Assembly: GCF_020886055.1 (NCBI RefSeq)
Contig: NZ_AP025184.1
Span: forward strand, 1,054,001 to 1,118,000
Direction of reading: 5' to 3'
Length of the DNA stretch: 64,000 bases
From: Flavobacterium ammoniigenes
GTDB taxonomy: Bacteria; Bacteroidota; Bacteroidia; Flavobacteriales; Flavobacteriaceae
In this document: in pieces, positions 25,824 to 35,009 of the stretch
Layout: every line of letters begins with the position of its first letter
Numbering within the stretch: the first letter of the stretch is position 1
The notes under the pieces: model-generated
Told to the model about the DNA's origin: nothing
The model's database searches: none
What the model saw: the letters and a program-made list of their open reading frames with translations, nothing else
Made by a program: the position numbers and the translations under genes

Positions 25824-27044
25824 TTATAAAATTTCTGCAACTACAAAGGTGCTTCCGCCAACATAGATAAAATCAGTAGGTTGTGCATTTTGCTTCGCTT
25901 TTTCGTAAGCGGCTGAAACAGAATTATATATTTTTCCGTTCAGTCCAAATGGTGTTGCTTTTTGGGCTAAAATGGCAGCTTCTAGTCCGCGAGGAATATT
26001 GGGTTTGCAAAAATAATAGATCGCATTTTTCGGAAATAAAGGGAGTACTTCGTCCAAATCTTTATCATTGACCACTCCGAAAACAAAATGGAGTTGATCA
26101 AAGGGTTCTTTTTGGATTTGGTTTAACACAATGGACAAACCATGCGTATTGTGTGCGGTATCGCAAATTATTTTGGGAGCCGCTCCTAGTTGTTGCCAGC
26201 GTCCTTCTAAGCCTGTGTTTTTTACTACCTGAGCCAATCCTTTTTCCCAATCCTTTTCAGTGGTTTTGAAGTTGGTCTGTTGATTTAAAACGGTAAGGGT
26301 TTGCAGAACTGTCTTTTTATTGTGGATTTGGTAATCGCCAATTAGATCCGACGGATAAGCCGTTGCAATCAAATCGGATGCAAAGTAGACTGGGCTCTGA
26401 TTGGCTTTGGCTGTAGCCAAAAAAACGGGCTGTGTTTCCGATGTATACTCGCCAATAACTACTGGGGTATTCGATTTGATGATGCCAGCTTTCTCGGCTG
26501 CAATAGCCGTTAGTGTATTTCCAAGAAACTGTGTATGGTCCAAACCAATATTGGTAATTACAGAAACCAATGGCGAAATGATATTCGTCGCGTCCAATCG
26601 GCCACCCATTCCTACTTCTATGATCGCGATGTCAATTTTTTCTTTGGTAAAATAATCAAAAGCCAAGCCCACACTCATTTCGAAAAAACTCATGTCGTTG
26701 GCTTCAAAAAACGATTGATGTTGGTTGACGAAATCACAAACAAAAGCTTCAGACACCATTTGGCCGTTGATTTTGATGCGTTCTCTAAAGTCCTTTAAAT
26801 GTGGAGAAGTATACAATCCCACTTTGAAACCGGCTTCTTGCAATACAGACGCTAACATATGTGAACAAGAGCCTTTACCATTAGTACCGGCTACATGAAT
26901 GCATTGTAATTGGCTTTCGGGATGACCCAAATAATCCATTAATACATGGACATTAGTCAAATCTTTCTTGTAGGCAGAAGCCCCCTGAAGTTGGTACATC
27001 GGGAGTTGATTGAAGAGCCAATTTAGGGTTTCAGAATAGGTCAT
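25824..27044 (-). CDS. folC: Bifunctional dihydrofolate/folylpolyglutamate synthase
   Basis: 406 residues from ATG 27044 (MTYSETLNWLFNQLPMYQLQG...); longer upstream readings add a stretch with no homology. Mur-ligase-like fold: P-loop HVAGTNGKGS near 50-60, GLYTSPHLKDFRERI, EVGMGGRLDATN, and NIGLDHTQFLG. It adds glutamate to dihydropteroate or folates in the cytoplasm. It is divergent from exbB with a 129-bp gap. Confidence 0.93.
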   Translation of the reverse strand: MTYSETLNWLFNQLPMYQLQGASAYKKDLTNVHVLMDYLGHPESQLQCIHVAGTNGKGSCSHMLASVLQEAGFKVGLYTSPHLKDFRERIKINGQMVSEAFVCDFVNQHQSFFEANDMSFFEMSVGLAFDYFTKEKIDIAIIEVGMGGRLDATNIISPLVSVITNIGLDHTQFLGNTLTAIAAEKAGIIKSNTPVVIGEYTSETQPVFLATAKANQSPVYFASDLIATAYPSDLIGDYQIHNKKTVLQTLTVLNQQTNFKTTEKDWEKGLAQVVKNTGLEGRWQQLGAAPKIICDTAHNTHGLSIVLNQIQKEPFDQLHFVFGVVNDKDLDEVLPLFPKNAIYYFCKPNIPRGLEAAILAQKATPFGLNGKIYNSVSAAYEKAKQNAQPTDFIYVGGSTFVVAEIL

Positions 27045-27173
27045 TTTGTTAGAAAAAAAGTAATTGTTTAAAATATTTTTCGGTTTTTTTAGTTTACTAT
27101 TGCATCGAAAAGTATCTTTATTGCAAATTTGAAACAAATTTTAGAATTAAAGCTTAAAAAACACGAATAATAT

Positions 27174-27869
27174 ATGTTTAGTTTACTACAATTACAGTCT
27201 GATACCCTTGCCAATACTGCCTCTAATGTAGTGGTTGAAAAAATCGCTACCAATACTGAAATCTCGGTTTTAGAATTCATATTCAAAGGCGGTTTCTTTT
27301 TGATTCCAATTGCTATTTTATTGTTTTATACTATTTATGTAATCATTGAACGTTACTTATACATTAACAAAGCGGCTACTATTGACAGCCGTTTGATGGG
27401 AGATGTGCGAGATCAATTGCATTTAGGTAATTTGGATTTAGCAAGAAGTATTGCCGAAAGAAGTAACTCAGCTTCTGGCAATATATTAAAAGAAGGAATC
27501 TTAGTTGTGGGTAGACCAATTGCCGAAATTGAATCGAATATGGATCGTGCAGCTGACATCGAAATTGCACAAATGGAAAGTCGTTTGGGTCATTTAGGGT
27601 TGATTGCAGGTATTGCACCTACATTAGGATTTATTGGAACGATCTCTGGAGTAATCAAGATTTTTTACAGTATTTCGGTTACAGAGAATATTAGTATTGG
27701 AAATATTTCTGGAGGTTTGTATGAGAAAATGATCAGTAGTGGTTCGGGATTGGTTGTAGGAATTATTGCCTACAGTGCCTATCACTTATTGAATGGTAAA
27801 ATCGATAATTTTGCCTTGAAAATTCAGAAACAAATTTTAGAATTTGTCAATATTATTCAAAAAGCATAA
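27174..27869 (+). CDS. exbB: ExbB/TolQ/MotA-family proton channel
   Basis: 231 residues. First transmembrane helix about 40-62 (GGFFLIPIAILLFYTIYVII), then a cytoplasmic loop with ERSNSASGNILKEGI, and the conserved last two helices (LIAGIAPTLGFIGTISGVIKIFYSI; SGSGLVVGIIAYSAYHLL). With ExbD it uses the proton gradient to drive TonB-dependent transport or envelope maintenance. It is 2 nt from the exbD start. A near -7 element TATCTTTA lies about 60 nt upstream. Confidence 0.92.
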   Translation: MFSLLQLQSDTLANTASNVVVEKIATNTEISVLEFIFKGGFFLIPIAILLFYTIYVIIERYLYINKAATIDSRLMGDVRDQLHLGNLDLARSIAERSNSASGNILKEGILVVGRPIAEIESNMDRAADIEIAQMESRLGHLGLIAGIAPTLGFIGTISGVIKIFYSISVTENISIGNISGGLYEKMISSGSGLVVGIIAYSAYHLLNGKIDNFALKIQKQILEFVNIIQKA

Positions 27870-27871
27870 GT

Positions 27872-28267
27872 ATGTCAATTAAACGTAAAAGAAGATTTCA
27901 TGCTGAAGTGGCGACCTCGTCACTGAGTGATATTATGTTTTTTTTATTGTTGTTCTTTTTGATCATTTCTACATTGGCCAATCCTAATGTGATTAAAATG
28001 ACCTTACCAAAAGCGCAAGCGAATGAAAAAACAAACAAACAATTTATAAGTCTATCAGTTACTGAAGACAAGAAGTTCTATATCGACAAAGAACCAGTGG
28101 CTTTCGAAGCTTTAGAAAGTACTTTAATGTCAAAAATGAATGGTACCAAAGATCAGACAGTTGTAGTTCGAATTCCCTTTAATTTACAAGTACAAGATTT
28201 GGTTGATGTATTGCAAATTGGAGTGCGAAACAATTTGAAATTTGTGATTGCAACAAGTCCTAAATAA
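27872..28267 (+). CDS. exbD: ExbD/TolR-family protein
   Basis: 131 residues: short basic cytoplasmic N-terminus (MSIKRKRRFHAEVATSSLSDIMFF), one helix (LLLFFLIISTLANP) with the key Asp in SLSDIMF, and a periplasmic domain. Partner of ExbB in the same operon, ending at a strong bidirectional terminator. Confidence 0.92.
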   Translation: MSIKRKRRFHAEVATSSLSDIMFFLLLFFLIISTLANPNVIKMTLPKAQANEKTNKQFISLSVTEDKKFYIDKEPVAFEALESTLMSKMNGTKDQTVVVRIPFNLQVQDLVDVLQIGVRNNLKFVIATSPK

Positions 28268-28283
28268 GCTAAGATGAAAATAC

Positions 28284-28323
28284 AAAAAGCCCCATAATTC
28301 AAAAGAATTATGGGGCTTTTTGG
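28284..28323. terminator. Bidirectional terminator between exbD and the TonB-like gene
   Basis: A perfect 17-bp stem AAAAAGCCCCATAATTC / GAATTATGGGGCTTTTT with loop aaaa (28284-28300 with 28305-28321) and T-runs in both directions. Confidence 0.9.
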
Positions 28324-28336
28324 TTTATGTTAGTTG

Positions 28337-29227
28337 TTAGTTCAAATTGAAATTGTAAACGATTTTTCCTACCTGTTTTTCAGGGGCATCACTACTTGCA
28401 TCCCATTTGGTATTCAATGCAGCTGATTTAGCTTGTTCCAATAAACATTTAGCCGTGTTTGTAGTCCCTTTGATACCAGCAATGGCGCTCACTGTTTTTC
28501 CGTTTCGATCTACTGAAACTTCTACGACTACTTTTCCTTCTTCGTTACAGGTGTATTTTGGTGCCGGTTTTGAAATTGCTCTCCGATTGCCTAAAGAATA
28601 GCCGCCACCAATTCCGTTTCCGGAACCGCCACCCGAACCTGCTCCATAGCCACTACCGTTTCCAATTCCGTTGCCTGTACCATTACCTCCGCCGGTTCCA
28701 CCACCGGAACCGCCATTGCCGTAATAACTAGTAGCGCTCAAACTTCCATTTGATTTTCCTTTATTACCTGCGGTTTTATCATCGCCATCACCGCCTTTGT
28801 TAGATCCTTTTAATAAACTTGATAAAGCATCATTGGTCGTGTTAGAAACTTTAGGCTTTACCACTTCTGGCTTAGCTTCGTCTTTAACAACGGTTGTTTT
28901 AGTTTCTGTTTTTTCTTTCTTAGGAATGACAACACTTTCTTCTGTACTGTTTTCTTGTGCAATTACCGCTTCTTCAGGAGTGGATTCAGTAGGTATTTCT
29001 TTCGTTTGATTTTGTACTTCAAGGACTTCACTTTCATAATTGCTGCCAGAGCCTAGATCACTGTCTCCGAAATTAACAGAGACACCGCCACCTCCACCAC
29101 CAGTTAGCTCAGCCAAATTGGAAGGTGGCCAAAATCGGATGAAGAATAAAATCAATACCATTGAAGCATAAATAAGCAGCGATACTACTAAGGACTTTTT
29201 TTGGTCTGAAGAAGGAGTGAAACCCAT
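28337..29227 (-). CDS. TonB/TolA-like energy transducer with glycine-rich linker
   Basis: 296 residues: N-terminal anchor helix (about 12-30, SLVVSLLIYASMVLILFFI), an acidic/Lys-rich Pro-containing periplasmic region, a strikingly Gly-rich stretch (about 165-205, GGSGGGTGGGNGTGNG...), and a C-terminal TonB-type domain (KVVVEVSVDRNGKTVSAIAGIKGTTNTAKC...VGKIVYNFNLN). Two Cys flank this domain (TCNEEG, AKCLLEQ). It converges on exbB/exbD, so the three probably form one energising complex. Which transporters it serves is unknown. Confidence 0.82.
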   Translation of the reverse strand: MGFTPSSDQKKSLVVSLLIYASMVLILFFIRFWPPSNLAELTGGGGGGVSVNFGDSDLGSGSNYESEVLEVQNQTKEIPTESTPEEAVIAQENSTEESVVIPKKEKTETKTTVVKDEAKPEVVKPKVSNTTNDALSSLLKGSNKGGDGDDKTAGNKGKSNGSLSATSYYGNGGSGGGTGGGNGTGNGIGNGSGYGAGSGGGSGNGIGGGYSLGNRRAISKPAPKYTCNEEGKVVVEVSVDRNGKTVSAIAGIKGTTNTAKCLLEQAKSAALNTKWDASSDAPEKQVGKIVYNFNLN

Positions 29228-29361
29228 GTGTTTATGAAATTGAATAAGTCGTTTTAAAAACGTCGAAATGTACTAAAAATTGTCAAGAGAAAAAAAGAAA
29301 TACTGGTAATTTCAACAGCTATATTTTGAACTATAAATGCTAAATTTTCAGTTTTAAAAAG

Positions 29362-29369
29362 TATCTTTG
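29362..29369 (+). promoter_or_regulatory. -7 element (TATCTTTG) of the acyl-CoA dehydrogenase gene
   Basis: Exact TAnnTTTG, 43 nt before ATG 29413. No clear -33 TTG. Confidence 0.6.
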
Positions 29370-29412
29370 ATTGCTTTTTTATAACAAATCAACCTATTTA
29401 TTATATATAATT

Positions 29413-30555
29413 ATGGATTTTAGTTTAACCGAAGAACATAAAATGATTCAGCAAGCCGCTCGTGATTTTGCTCAAAATGAATTATTACCTGGTGTTATTG
29501 AACGAGATGAGAACCAAACTTTTCCGACTGAACAAGTAAAGAAAATGGGAGAATTGGGTTTTATGGGCATGATGGTGGATCCCAAATACGGAGGAAGTGG
29601 TCTTGATACCGTTTCCTATGTTATAGCGATGGAAGAAATTTCAAAAATTGACGCCTCTGCTTCAGTCGTGATGTCGGTAAATAATTCATTGGTGTGTTGG
29701 GGTTTGCAAACCTTTGGCACAGAAGAACAAAAACAAGAATGGTTGCCCAAATTAGCTTCGGGTGAAATTCATGGTGCTTTTTGCTTGAGTGAACCCGAAG
29801 CGGGGAGTGATGCTACCTCGCAAAAAACTACTGCTATTGATAAAGGAGATTATTATTTAGTTAACGGAACCAAAAATTGGATAACGAATGGTGGCACTGC
29901 TTCCTTTTATATCGTAATTGCTCAAACAGATATTGATAAAAAAAGTAAAGGAATCAATGCGCTGATAATGACCAAAGACATGACTGGATTTGCCATTGGT
30001 CCAAAGGAACAAAAAATGGGAATTCGAGGTTCAGATACACATTCGTTACTTTTTACGGATGTTAAAGTACCTAAAGCCAATCGCATTGGAGAAGAAGGTT
30101 TTGGGTTTAAGTTTGCCATGAAAACCTTAGCAGGCGGACGAATCGGAATTGCTGCACAAGCTTTAGGGATTGCTTCAGGGGCTTATGAATTAGCTTTGAA
30201 ATATTCGAAAGAACGAAAAGCCTTTGGAACCGAAATTTGCAACCACCAAGCCATCGCATTTAAATTAGCCGATATGGCAGTGAGTATTGAGGCGGCTCGT
30301 CATTTGTGTATGAAAGCAGCTTGGGACAAAGACAACGGTTATAATTATGATATTAGTGGGGCTATGGCCAAATTGTATGCTTCGCAAGTAGCCATGGATA
30401 CAGCAGTGGAAGCGGTTCAAATTCACGGTGGAAATGGCTATGTAAAAGAATACCATGTAGAACGAATGATGCGTGACGCCAAGATTACTCAGATTTACGA
30501 AGGGACTTCTGAAATTCAGAAAATTGTAATTTCACGCGCAGTTTTAGCGGATTGA
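29413..30555 (+). CDS. Short-chain acyl-CoA dehydrogenase
   Basis: 380 residues from ATG 29413 (MDFSLTEEHKMIQQAARDF), the normal length and start for the family; the longer reading only adds promoter sequence. FAD signatures: AFCLSEPEAGSD and NGTKNWITNGG. Catalytic base Glu363 in QIYEGTSEIQK, the position of short-chain/butyryl-CoA dehydrogenases. It oxidises acyl-CoA to enoyl-CoA in beta-oxidation and passes electrons to ETF. Monocistronic or followed by the SDR gene 47 bp later, which has its own promoter. Confidence 0.93.
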   Translation: MDFSLTEEHKMIQQAARDFAQNELLPGVIERDENQTFPTEQVKKMGELGFMGMMVDPKYGGSGLDTVSYVIAMEEISKIDASASVVMSVNNSLVCWGLQTFGTEEQKQEWLPKLASGEIHGAFCLSEPEAGSDATSQKTTAIDKGDYYLVNGTKNWITNGGTASFYIVIAQTDIDKKSKGINALIMTKDMTGFAIGPKEQKMGIRGSDTHSLLFTDVKVPKANRIGEEGFGFKFAMKTLAGGRIGIAAQALGIASGAYELALKYSKERKAFGTEICNHQAIAFKLADMAVSIEAARHLCMKAAWDKDNGYNYDISGAMAKLYASQVAMDTAVEAVQIHGGNGYVKEYHVERMMRDAKITQIYEGTSEIQKIVISRAVLAD

Positions 30556-30590
30556 TTTTTTAGTTTCGGTATTATCTTCACTCTTTTGTT

Positions 30591-30598
30591 TACTTTTG
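30591..30598 (+). promoter_or_regulatory. -7 element (TACTTTTG) four bases before the SDR start codon
   Basis: Exact TAnnTTTG; the bases ctag separate it from ATG 30603. Transcription would start at about the A of ATG, giving a leaderless mRNA. Confidence 0.6.
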
Positions 30599-30602
30599 CT
30601 AG

Positions 30603-31280
30603 ATGAAAAATATTATTGTTACAGGAACGAGTAGAGGTATAGGTTTGGAATTAGCATTGCAATTGGCTGACAAAGGGCATCATATATTAGCTATTTCAAG
30701 AACAATTCCTCAAGCGCTTTTGGGTAATGAAAACATCAGCTGTCTTTCAGTTGATTTAGCTCATGAATCCGATTTGCAAAAAGTGGGAGATTATTTATCT
30801 TCGACTTGGAAGCAAGTAGATGCTATAATACATAATGCCGGGAGTTTGTTGCTAAAACCTTTTTCAGAAACAGCACAAGCCGATTTTGAATCTATTTATA
30901 AAGTCAATGTTTTTGGTGTTGCCAATTTGACTCGTATTGCTTTGCCTTATTTAACAAAAGGGAGTCATGTCGTTACGATTAGTTCGATGGGCGGTATACA
31001 AGGAAGTTTAAAATTTCCGGGTTTAGCAGCTTACAGTTCGAGTAAAGGAGCTGTTATTACACTTTCTGAATTGTTAGCCGAAGAATACAAAGAACAAGGA
31101 ATCGCATTTAATGTATTGGCACTTGGTGCAGTTCAAACTGAAATGCTAGCGGAAGCTTTTCCGGGTTATCAAGCACCTATTTCAGCTGCTGATATGGCAA
31201 AATACATTGTTGATTTTACGCTTACCGGAAATCAATATTACAACGGTAAAGTTTTGGAAGTTTCTTCTTCGAATCCCTAA
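30603..31280 (+). CDS. Short-chain dehydrogenase/reductase (SDR)
   Basis: 225 residues. Rossmann motif TGTSRGIG at 8-15, NAG in IIHNAGSLL, active-site Ser in TISSMGG and YSSSK (catalytic Tyr-x-x-x-Lys). Classical SDR, NAD(P)-dependent; substrate not predictable. The start is fixed by the Rossmann strand beginning at residue 3. It is followed 12 bp later by the SprT-like gene. Confidence 0.9.
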   Translation: MKNIIVTGTSRGIGLELALQLADKGHHILAISRTIPQALLGNENISCLSVDLAHESDLQKVGDYLSSTWKQVDAIIHNAGSLLLKPFSETAQADFESIYKVNVFGVANLTRIALPYLTKGSHVVTISSMGGIQGSLKFPGLAAYSSSKGAVITLSELLAEEYKEQGIAFNVLALGAVQTEMLAEAFPGYQAPISAADMAKYIVDFTLTGNQYYNGKVLEVSSSNP

Positions 31281-31292
31281 ATTGGTTTAGTT

Positions 31293-31895
31293 TTGAGTGA
31301 TACTTTAGCGAGATATATTCCAGAACATGCAGTTAAGCCGGTCTTCGAATTGATTGTGGCCAATCAAGTTCATCTTAAAATAGTCAACGAGCGACAAACC
31401 CGCCATGGCGATTATCGAAGAGCATTAAACGGAAAACATGAAATTACGGTAAACGCTAGTTTGAATAGGTACAAGTTTTTGATTACATTAATTCACGAAA
31501 TTGCCCATCTAGTAGCTTTTGAAAAATTTGGTAGAAATATCAAACCTCATGGGGAGGAATGGAAGATTACTTTTCAGCGTTTGATGGTGCCTTTTATTCG
31601 ACCAGAAATTTTTCCACAACACCTATTACCTTTATTGGCAAGACATTTCAGGAATCCATCCGCCAGTAGTGATACCGATACTACATTGTCATTGGCACTC
31701 AAACAATTTGACCAACAGAACGATAAAAATTATGTGTTTGAAATTCCGTATGGAAGTGTTTTCCGAATTTCAAATGGAAAAATTTTCAAAAAGATAGCAG
31801 TGCGAACCAAACGATTTGAATGTGTAGAAATTAGTACGGGTAAAACGTATTTGTTCAACCCAAATGCCGAAGTGGAGTTGTTGAAAATGAATTAA
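31293..31895 (+). CDS. SprT-like zinc metalloprotease domain protein
   Basis: 200 residues starting at TTG 31293; the frame has no ATG between the upstream in-frame stop and the catalytic motif, and the start gives MSDTLARYIPEHAV, a family-like N-terminus. Zinc site HEIAH (His68, Glu69, His72) with a third ligand His86 in KPHGEEW. SprT/Spartan-type domain. In bacteria the role is not settled; the eukaryotic relative degrades DNA-protein crosslinks. Stop codon overlaps the convergent ABC gene by 4 nt. Confidence 0.85.
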   Translation: MSDTLARYIPEHAVKPVFELIVANQVHLKIVNERQTRHGDYRRALNGKHEITVNASLNRYKFLITLIHEIAHLVAFEKFGRNIKPHGEEWKITFQRLMVPFIRPEIFPQHLLPLLARHFRNPSASSDTDTTLSLALKQFDQQNDKNYVFEIPYGSVFRISNGKIFKKIAVRTKRFECVEISTGKTYLFNPNAEVELLKMN

Positions 31896-32656
31896 TGTCC
31901 GCTTAAAACAGCCTCTCTTACTTTTTTAAATAGATTGGAAGAATAGACAAACTTAACTACAGCCTTATTATCAGTTCTAAAAATTTCCTCTTTAGTTCCT
32001 TCCCAAGCAATTAATCCTTTTTTTAGAAAAACGATTTTCTCTCCAATTTCCATTACCGAGTTCATATCATGCGTATTGATTACGGTGGTAATATTGTATT
32101 CTTTGGTAATTTCTTGAATTAAATTATCAATTACGGTTGCGGTTTCAGGATCTAGACCCGAATTGGGCTCATCGCAAAATAAGTATTTTGGATTGTTAAC
32201 GATGGCACGGGCAATAGCAACACGCTTTTGCATTCCTCCAGAAATTTCGGATGGTTTTTTATGATGTGCATCCACTAAATTAACACGTTCAATTACAAAA
32301 TCGACACGCTCTTTAATTTCTTTTGCGGTTTTATTAGTAAACATTTTTAAGGGGAAGCCAATATTTTCTTCTACCGTCATACTATCAAACAAGGCACTTC
32401 CTTGAAAAACCATTCCTATTTCACTTCTAAGTTCTCGTTTCTCATCTTGAGACATTTCGCCATAGATTCGACCGTTAAATGCAATGGTACCTTTGTCTAT
32501 TTCATGAACACCCAATAATGATTTTATGAATACTGTTTTACCAGAACCACTTTGACCAATGATCAAACTCGTTTGTCCCGCTTCAAAACTAGTACTAATC
32601 CCTTTTAGTACTTTTTGATCCCCAAATTTCTTTTCAACGTTTATAACTTCAATCAT
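31892..32656 (-). CDS. MlaF-type ABC transporter ATP-binding protein
   Basis: 254 residues from ATG 32656, which overlaps the permease stop codon (TAATG). Walker A GQSGSGKT, signature SGGMQKR, Walker B YLFCDEPNSGLDP and switch His in VINTHD. MlaF-like ATPases power phospholipid transport between the two membranes with an MlaE permease. A typical MlaD (MCE) gene is not adjacent here. Confidence 0.88.
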   Translation of the reverse strand: MIEVINVEKKFGDQKVLKGISTSFEAGQTSLIIGQSGSGKTVFIKSLLGVHEIDKGTIAFNGRIYGEMSQDEKRELRSEIGMVFQGSALFDSMTVEENIGFPLKMFTNKTAKEIKERVDFVIERVNLVDAHHKKPSEISGGMQKRVAIARAIVNNPKYLFCDEPNSGLDPETATVIDNLIQEITKEYNITTVINTHDMNSVMEIGEKIVFLKKGLIAWEGTKEEIFRTDNKAVVKFVYSSNLFKKVREAVLSGH

Positions 32657-33402
32657 TAGCTTAATAAAATTTGAGTGAGAAAATAGTTGGTAATAATGAT
32701 CAATACAGAGGTCCAAACAAAGGCAACAGTACTTGCTTTTCCAACTTCTAACGCTCCGCCTTTCATATAATAACCATGAAAAGAAGGAATAGTAGCCAAT
32801 ATGAATGCAAATGCAAGGGTTTTTATAAATGCATAGGTAATATGAAAGGGAATGAATTCAACTTGAATTCCTGTTACGAAGTCAGTTGAGGTTGCAAATC
32901 CTCCATAAACGGCAGCTAAATACCCTCCAAAGATGCCTAAAAACATCGCGATTCCAATAACGAAAGGATACAAAAATAGCGCTATAATTTTCGGAAAAAC
33001 CAAATAGTTTAATGAATTAACTCCCATTACTTCTAGCGCATCAATTTGTTCTGTTACGCGCATCGTTCCGATACTTGAGGTAATAAATGAACCCATTTTA
33101 CCCGCCATAATGATAGAAATAAATGTAGGGGCAAACTCTAGAATTACCGATTGTCTAGTGGCAAATCCAATTAAGTATCTTGGAATTAATGGATTGGTTA
33201 AGTTCAAGGCCGTTTGAATAGCAACAACGCCACCCACGAAAAAAGAAATAAAACAAACAATCCCTAAAGAGTCAATAATCAAATCGTCAATCTCTTTAAG
33301 AATGAGTTGTTTCATCACACTCCATTTTACGGGTCTGTTGAACATGTCTTTCAACATGAGGAAATAACTGCCTATTTGGGTTAAGTTCTTGATGAGTATC
33401 AT
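32656..33402 (-). CDS. MlaE-type ABC permease
   Basis: 248 residues with five or six membrane segments and family-typical FFVGGVVAIQTALNL, EFAPTFISIIMAGKMGSFITSSIGTMRVTEQIDALEVMG and FHGYYMKGGALEVGKAS. Partner of the ATPase that follows with a 1-nt overlap. Predicted to help keep outer-membrane lipid asymmetry. Confidence 0.9.
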   Translation of the reverse strand: MILIKNLTQIGSYFLMLKDMFNRPVKWSVMKQLILKEIDDLIIDSLGIVCFISFFVGGVVAIQTALNLTNPLIPRYLIGFATRQSVILEFAPTFISIIMAGKMGSFITSSIGTMRVTEQIDALEVMGVNSLNYLVFPKIIALFLYPFVIGIAMFLGIFGGYLAAVYGGFATSTDFVTGIQVEFIPFHITYAFIKTLAFAFILATIPSFHGYYMKGGALEVGKASTVAFVWTSVLIIITNYFLTQILLS

Positions 33403-33477
33403 ATTTTATTAATTGCAAGCTAATTTACAAAAAAGAACTAGCTTAGCTCTAATTGATTGAGGAGTTTCAACTTTATA

Positions 33478-34329
33478 TTAACTAAATAGTTTGTTTTTCA
33501 TTTTTTGCAATCGGTATTTCCTTATGAATTGTGCTTGTTCCGCAGTAACCAATAATGGTTTGTTGGCTAATTTGGCTTTCCAAAAACCAATTAGATAGTC
33601 AAGGAATAGGAAAGGTTTTCCTTTTCGCAAAGATAATTTCAATGAGGCTATAGCGGTAATACTAAATCCATATCCCAAGGTATAAAATGCTTCCCCTTGT
33701 TTGAAACGCGCGGTTTTATTGTAATTGGCTCCTGTTGGCTTCAGGTGTTTGACGTGTAAACTTTCGTCAGTCACTATTTTCCAATGATAAAATTTACACA
33801 ATAATTCATCCACTGTGTCCCAACCCATTTGAGGTCTTAATCCTCCAATTTGTTGGAAGGTAGCTTTTCTATACGCTTTCAATGCACCACGAATATGATC
33901 TTTGTCGGTTAGGTTTTCCAAAATCCACTTACCGTTTTTTTCGATATAACAAAATCCGCCCACCATTCCAATAGCAGCATCTGATTCAAAATGACGAATT
34001 ATGGTTTCGAAATAATTGGCCGGGAAAATCAAATCAGCGTCTACTTTTACGATCAAATCATAGTCTTCGTCGATTGATTCTAGTCCTTTTTGAAAAGCCT
34101 GAATTACTTTACTTCCTGGCAAATGAATGGCGTCTGAAGTTTTGTTGACCAAGGATATCCATGGGTGTTTTTCAGCAAAATCCGATACAATTTCGGGAGT
34201 GCTGTCTGTAGAGCTGTCATTCACTACAACCACTTTTGTGGGCACAACAGTTTGTTCTGCTAACGATTGCAATGTCAACGCGATAAATTGTTCTTCGTTG
34301 TACGTAGGAATGACGATATAATACCTCAT
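33478..34329 (-). CDS. Family 2 glycosyltransferase
   Basis: 283 residues. GT-A fold: YYIVIPTYNEEQFIALTLQSLAEQ, VVVVNDSSTDST and the metal-binding motif DLIVKVDADLIFP; acceptor-side GWDTVDELLCKFYHW. No membrane segment beyond a C-terminal hydrophobic patch. Its start overlaps the stop of the upstream methyltransferase by 1 nt (TAATG). Probably part of surface-glycan or glycolipid synthesis. Confidence 0.88.
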   Translation of the reverse strand: MRYYIVIPTYNEEQFIALTLQSLAEQTVVPTKVVVVNDSSTDSTPEIVSDFAEKHPWISLVNKTSDAIHLPGSKVIQAFQKGLESIDEDYDLIVKVDADLIFPANYFETIIRHFESDAAIGMVGGFCYIEKNGKWILENLTDKDHIRGALKAYRKATFQQIGGLRPQMGWDTVDELLCKFYHWKIVTDESLHVKHLKPTGANYNKTARFKQGEAFYTLGYGFSITAIASLKLSLRKGKPFLFLDYLIGFWKAKLANKPLLVTAEQAQFIRKYRLQKMKNKLFS

Positions 34330-34853
34330 TATTTTATTTTTTCGGCATAAACGAAGTAATATCTTGGCGTGAAGAAACGCAACAAAGGTCTAAAACCAAT
34401 TTTTTTCACAGGGTGTGTGAATTTTTCTCGAGCTATAATTTTCCAACCTGTTTTTTCCAATAACCAGTCCAACTGCCAATCTTCAAATTCGTGATAATGT
34501 CTGTCCCACATATCGGTTTTACTGCGATAAGCAGGAGAGAACCACAGACGAAGTGGAATTGATATTACTAATTTATCTGATGTTACATTTTGTAAAATCG
34601 TGTATGGATTTAATAAATGTTCGAAAATTTCGAAGGCAGTAAAAACAGAATACTCCTCGTTTTGAAGCGCTGTTTGGTTGTTGTCTAGATCTTCTCCAGT
34701 CGTGTTTTTTACCGTATAGCCATTTTCGATCATGATCTTCGAAAAAGGATTGGGAACACCCAAATCAAAAATAGTTTCTGAAGTGGCAATGTGTTTTTGT
34801 AGAAATTCTAAAGTATGTTTGAATCGTTTATTGGGAAATGTTTTTTCGTACAT
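34329..34853 (-). CDS. Class I SAM-dependent methyltransferase (small)
   Basis: 174 residues from ATG 34853. Type-11 methyltransferase-like core: TIFDLGVPNPFSKIM (motif I, less Gly-rich than usual), SVFTAFEIFEHLLNP and LVISIPLRLWFSP. Short for the family. Translationally coupled to the glycosyltransferase, so the two probably act in one pathway. A TATCTTTG promoter element (34903-34910) lies upstream. Confidence 0.8.
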   Translation of the reverse strand: MYEKTFPNKRFKHTLEFLQKHIATSETIFDLGVPNPFSKIMIENGYTVKNTTGEDLDNNQTALQNEEYSVFTAFEIFEHLLNPYTILQNVTSDKLVISIPLRLWFSPAYRSKTDMWDRHYHEFEDWQLDWLLEKTGWKIIAREKFTHPVKKIGFRPLLRFFTPRYYFVYAEKIK

Positions 34854-34902
34854 AGTAGTAATGAGGAACGAATTAAAATTGCGTTCGATTTTGTTATAGC
34901 AA

Positions 34903-34910
34903 CAAAGATA
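34903..34910 (-). promoter_or_regulatory. -7 element (TATCTTTG) of the methyltransferase/glycosyltransferase pair
   Basis: Exact TAnnTTTG on the minus strand, about 49 nt before ATG 34853. Confidence 0.6.
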
Positions 34911-35009
34911 AATAAAGTTTTGAATTGTGAACTTGAAAGCGTCGTATATCAAAACAAAATTCGCAGTTAAATGGTTTCAACTGCGAATTTCAGATAGTGA
35001 TAATATTGC

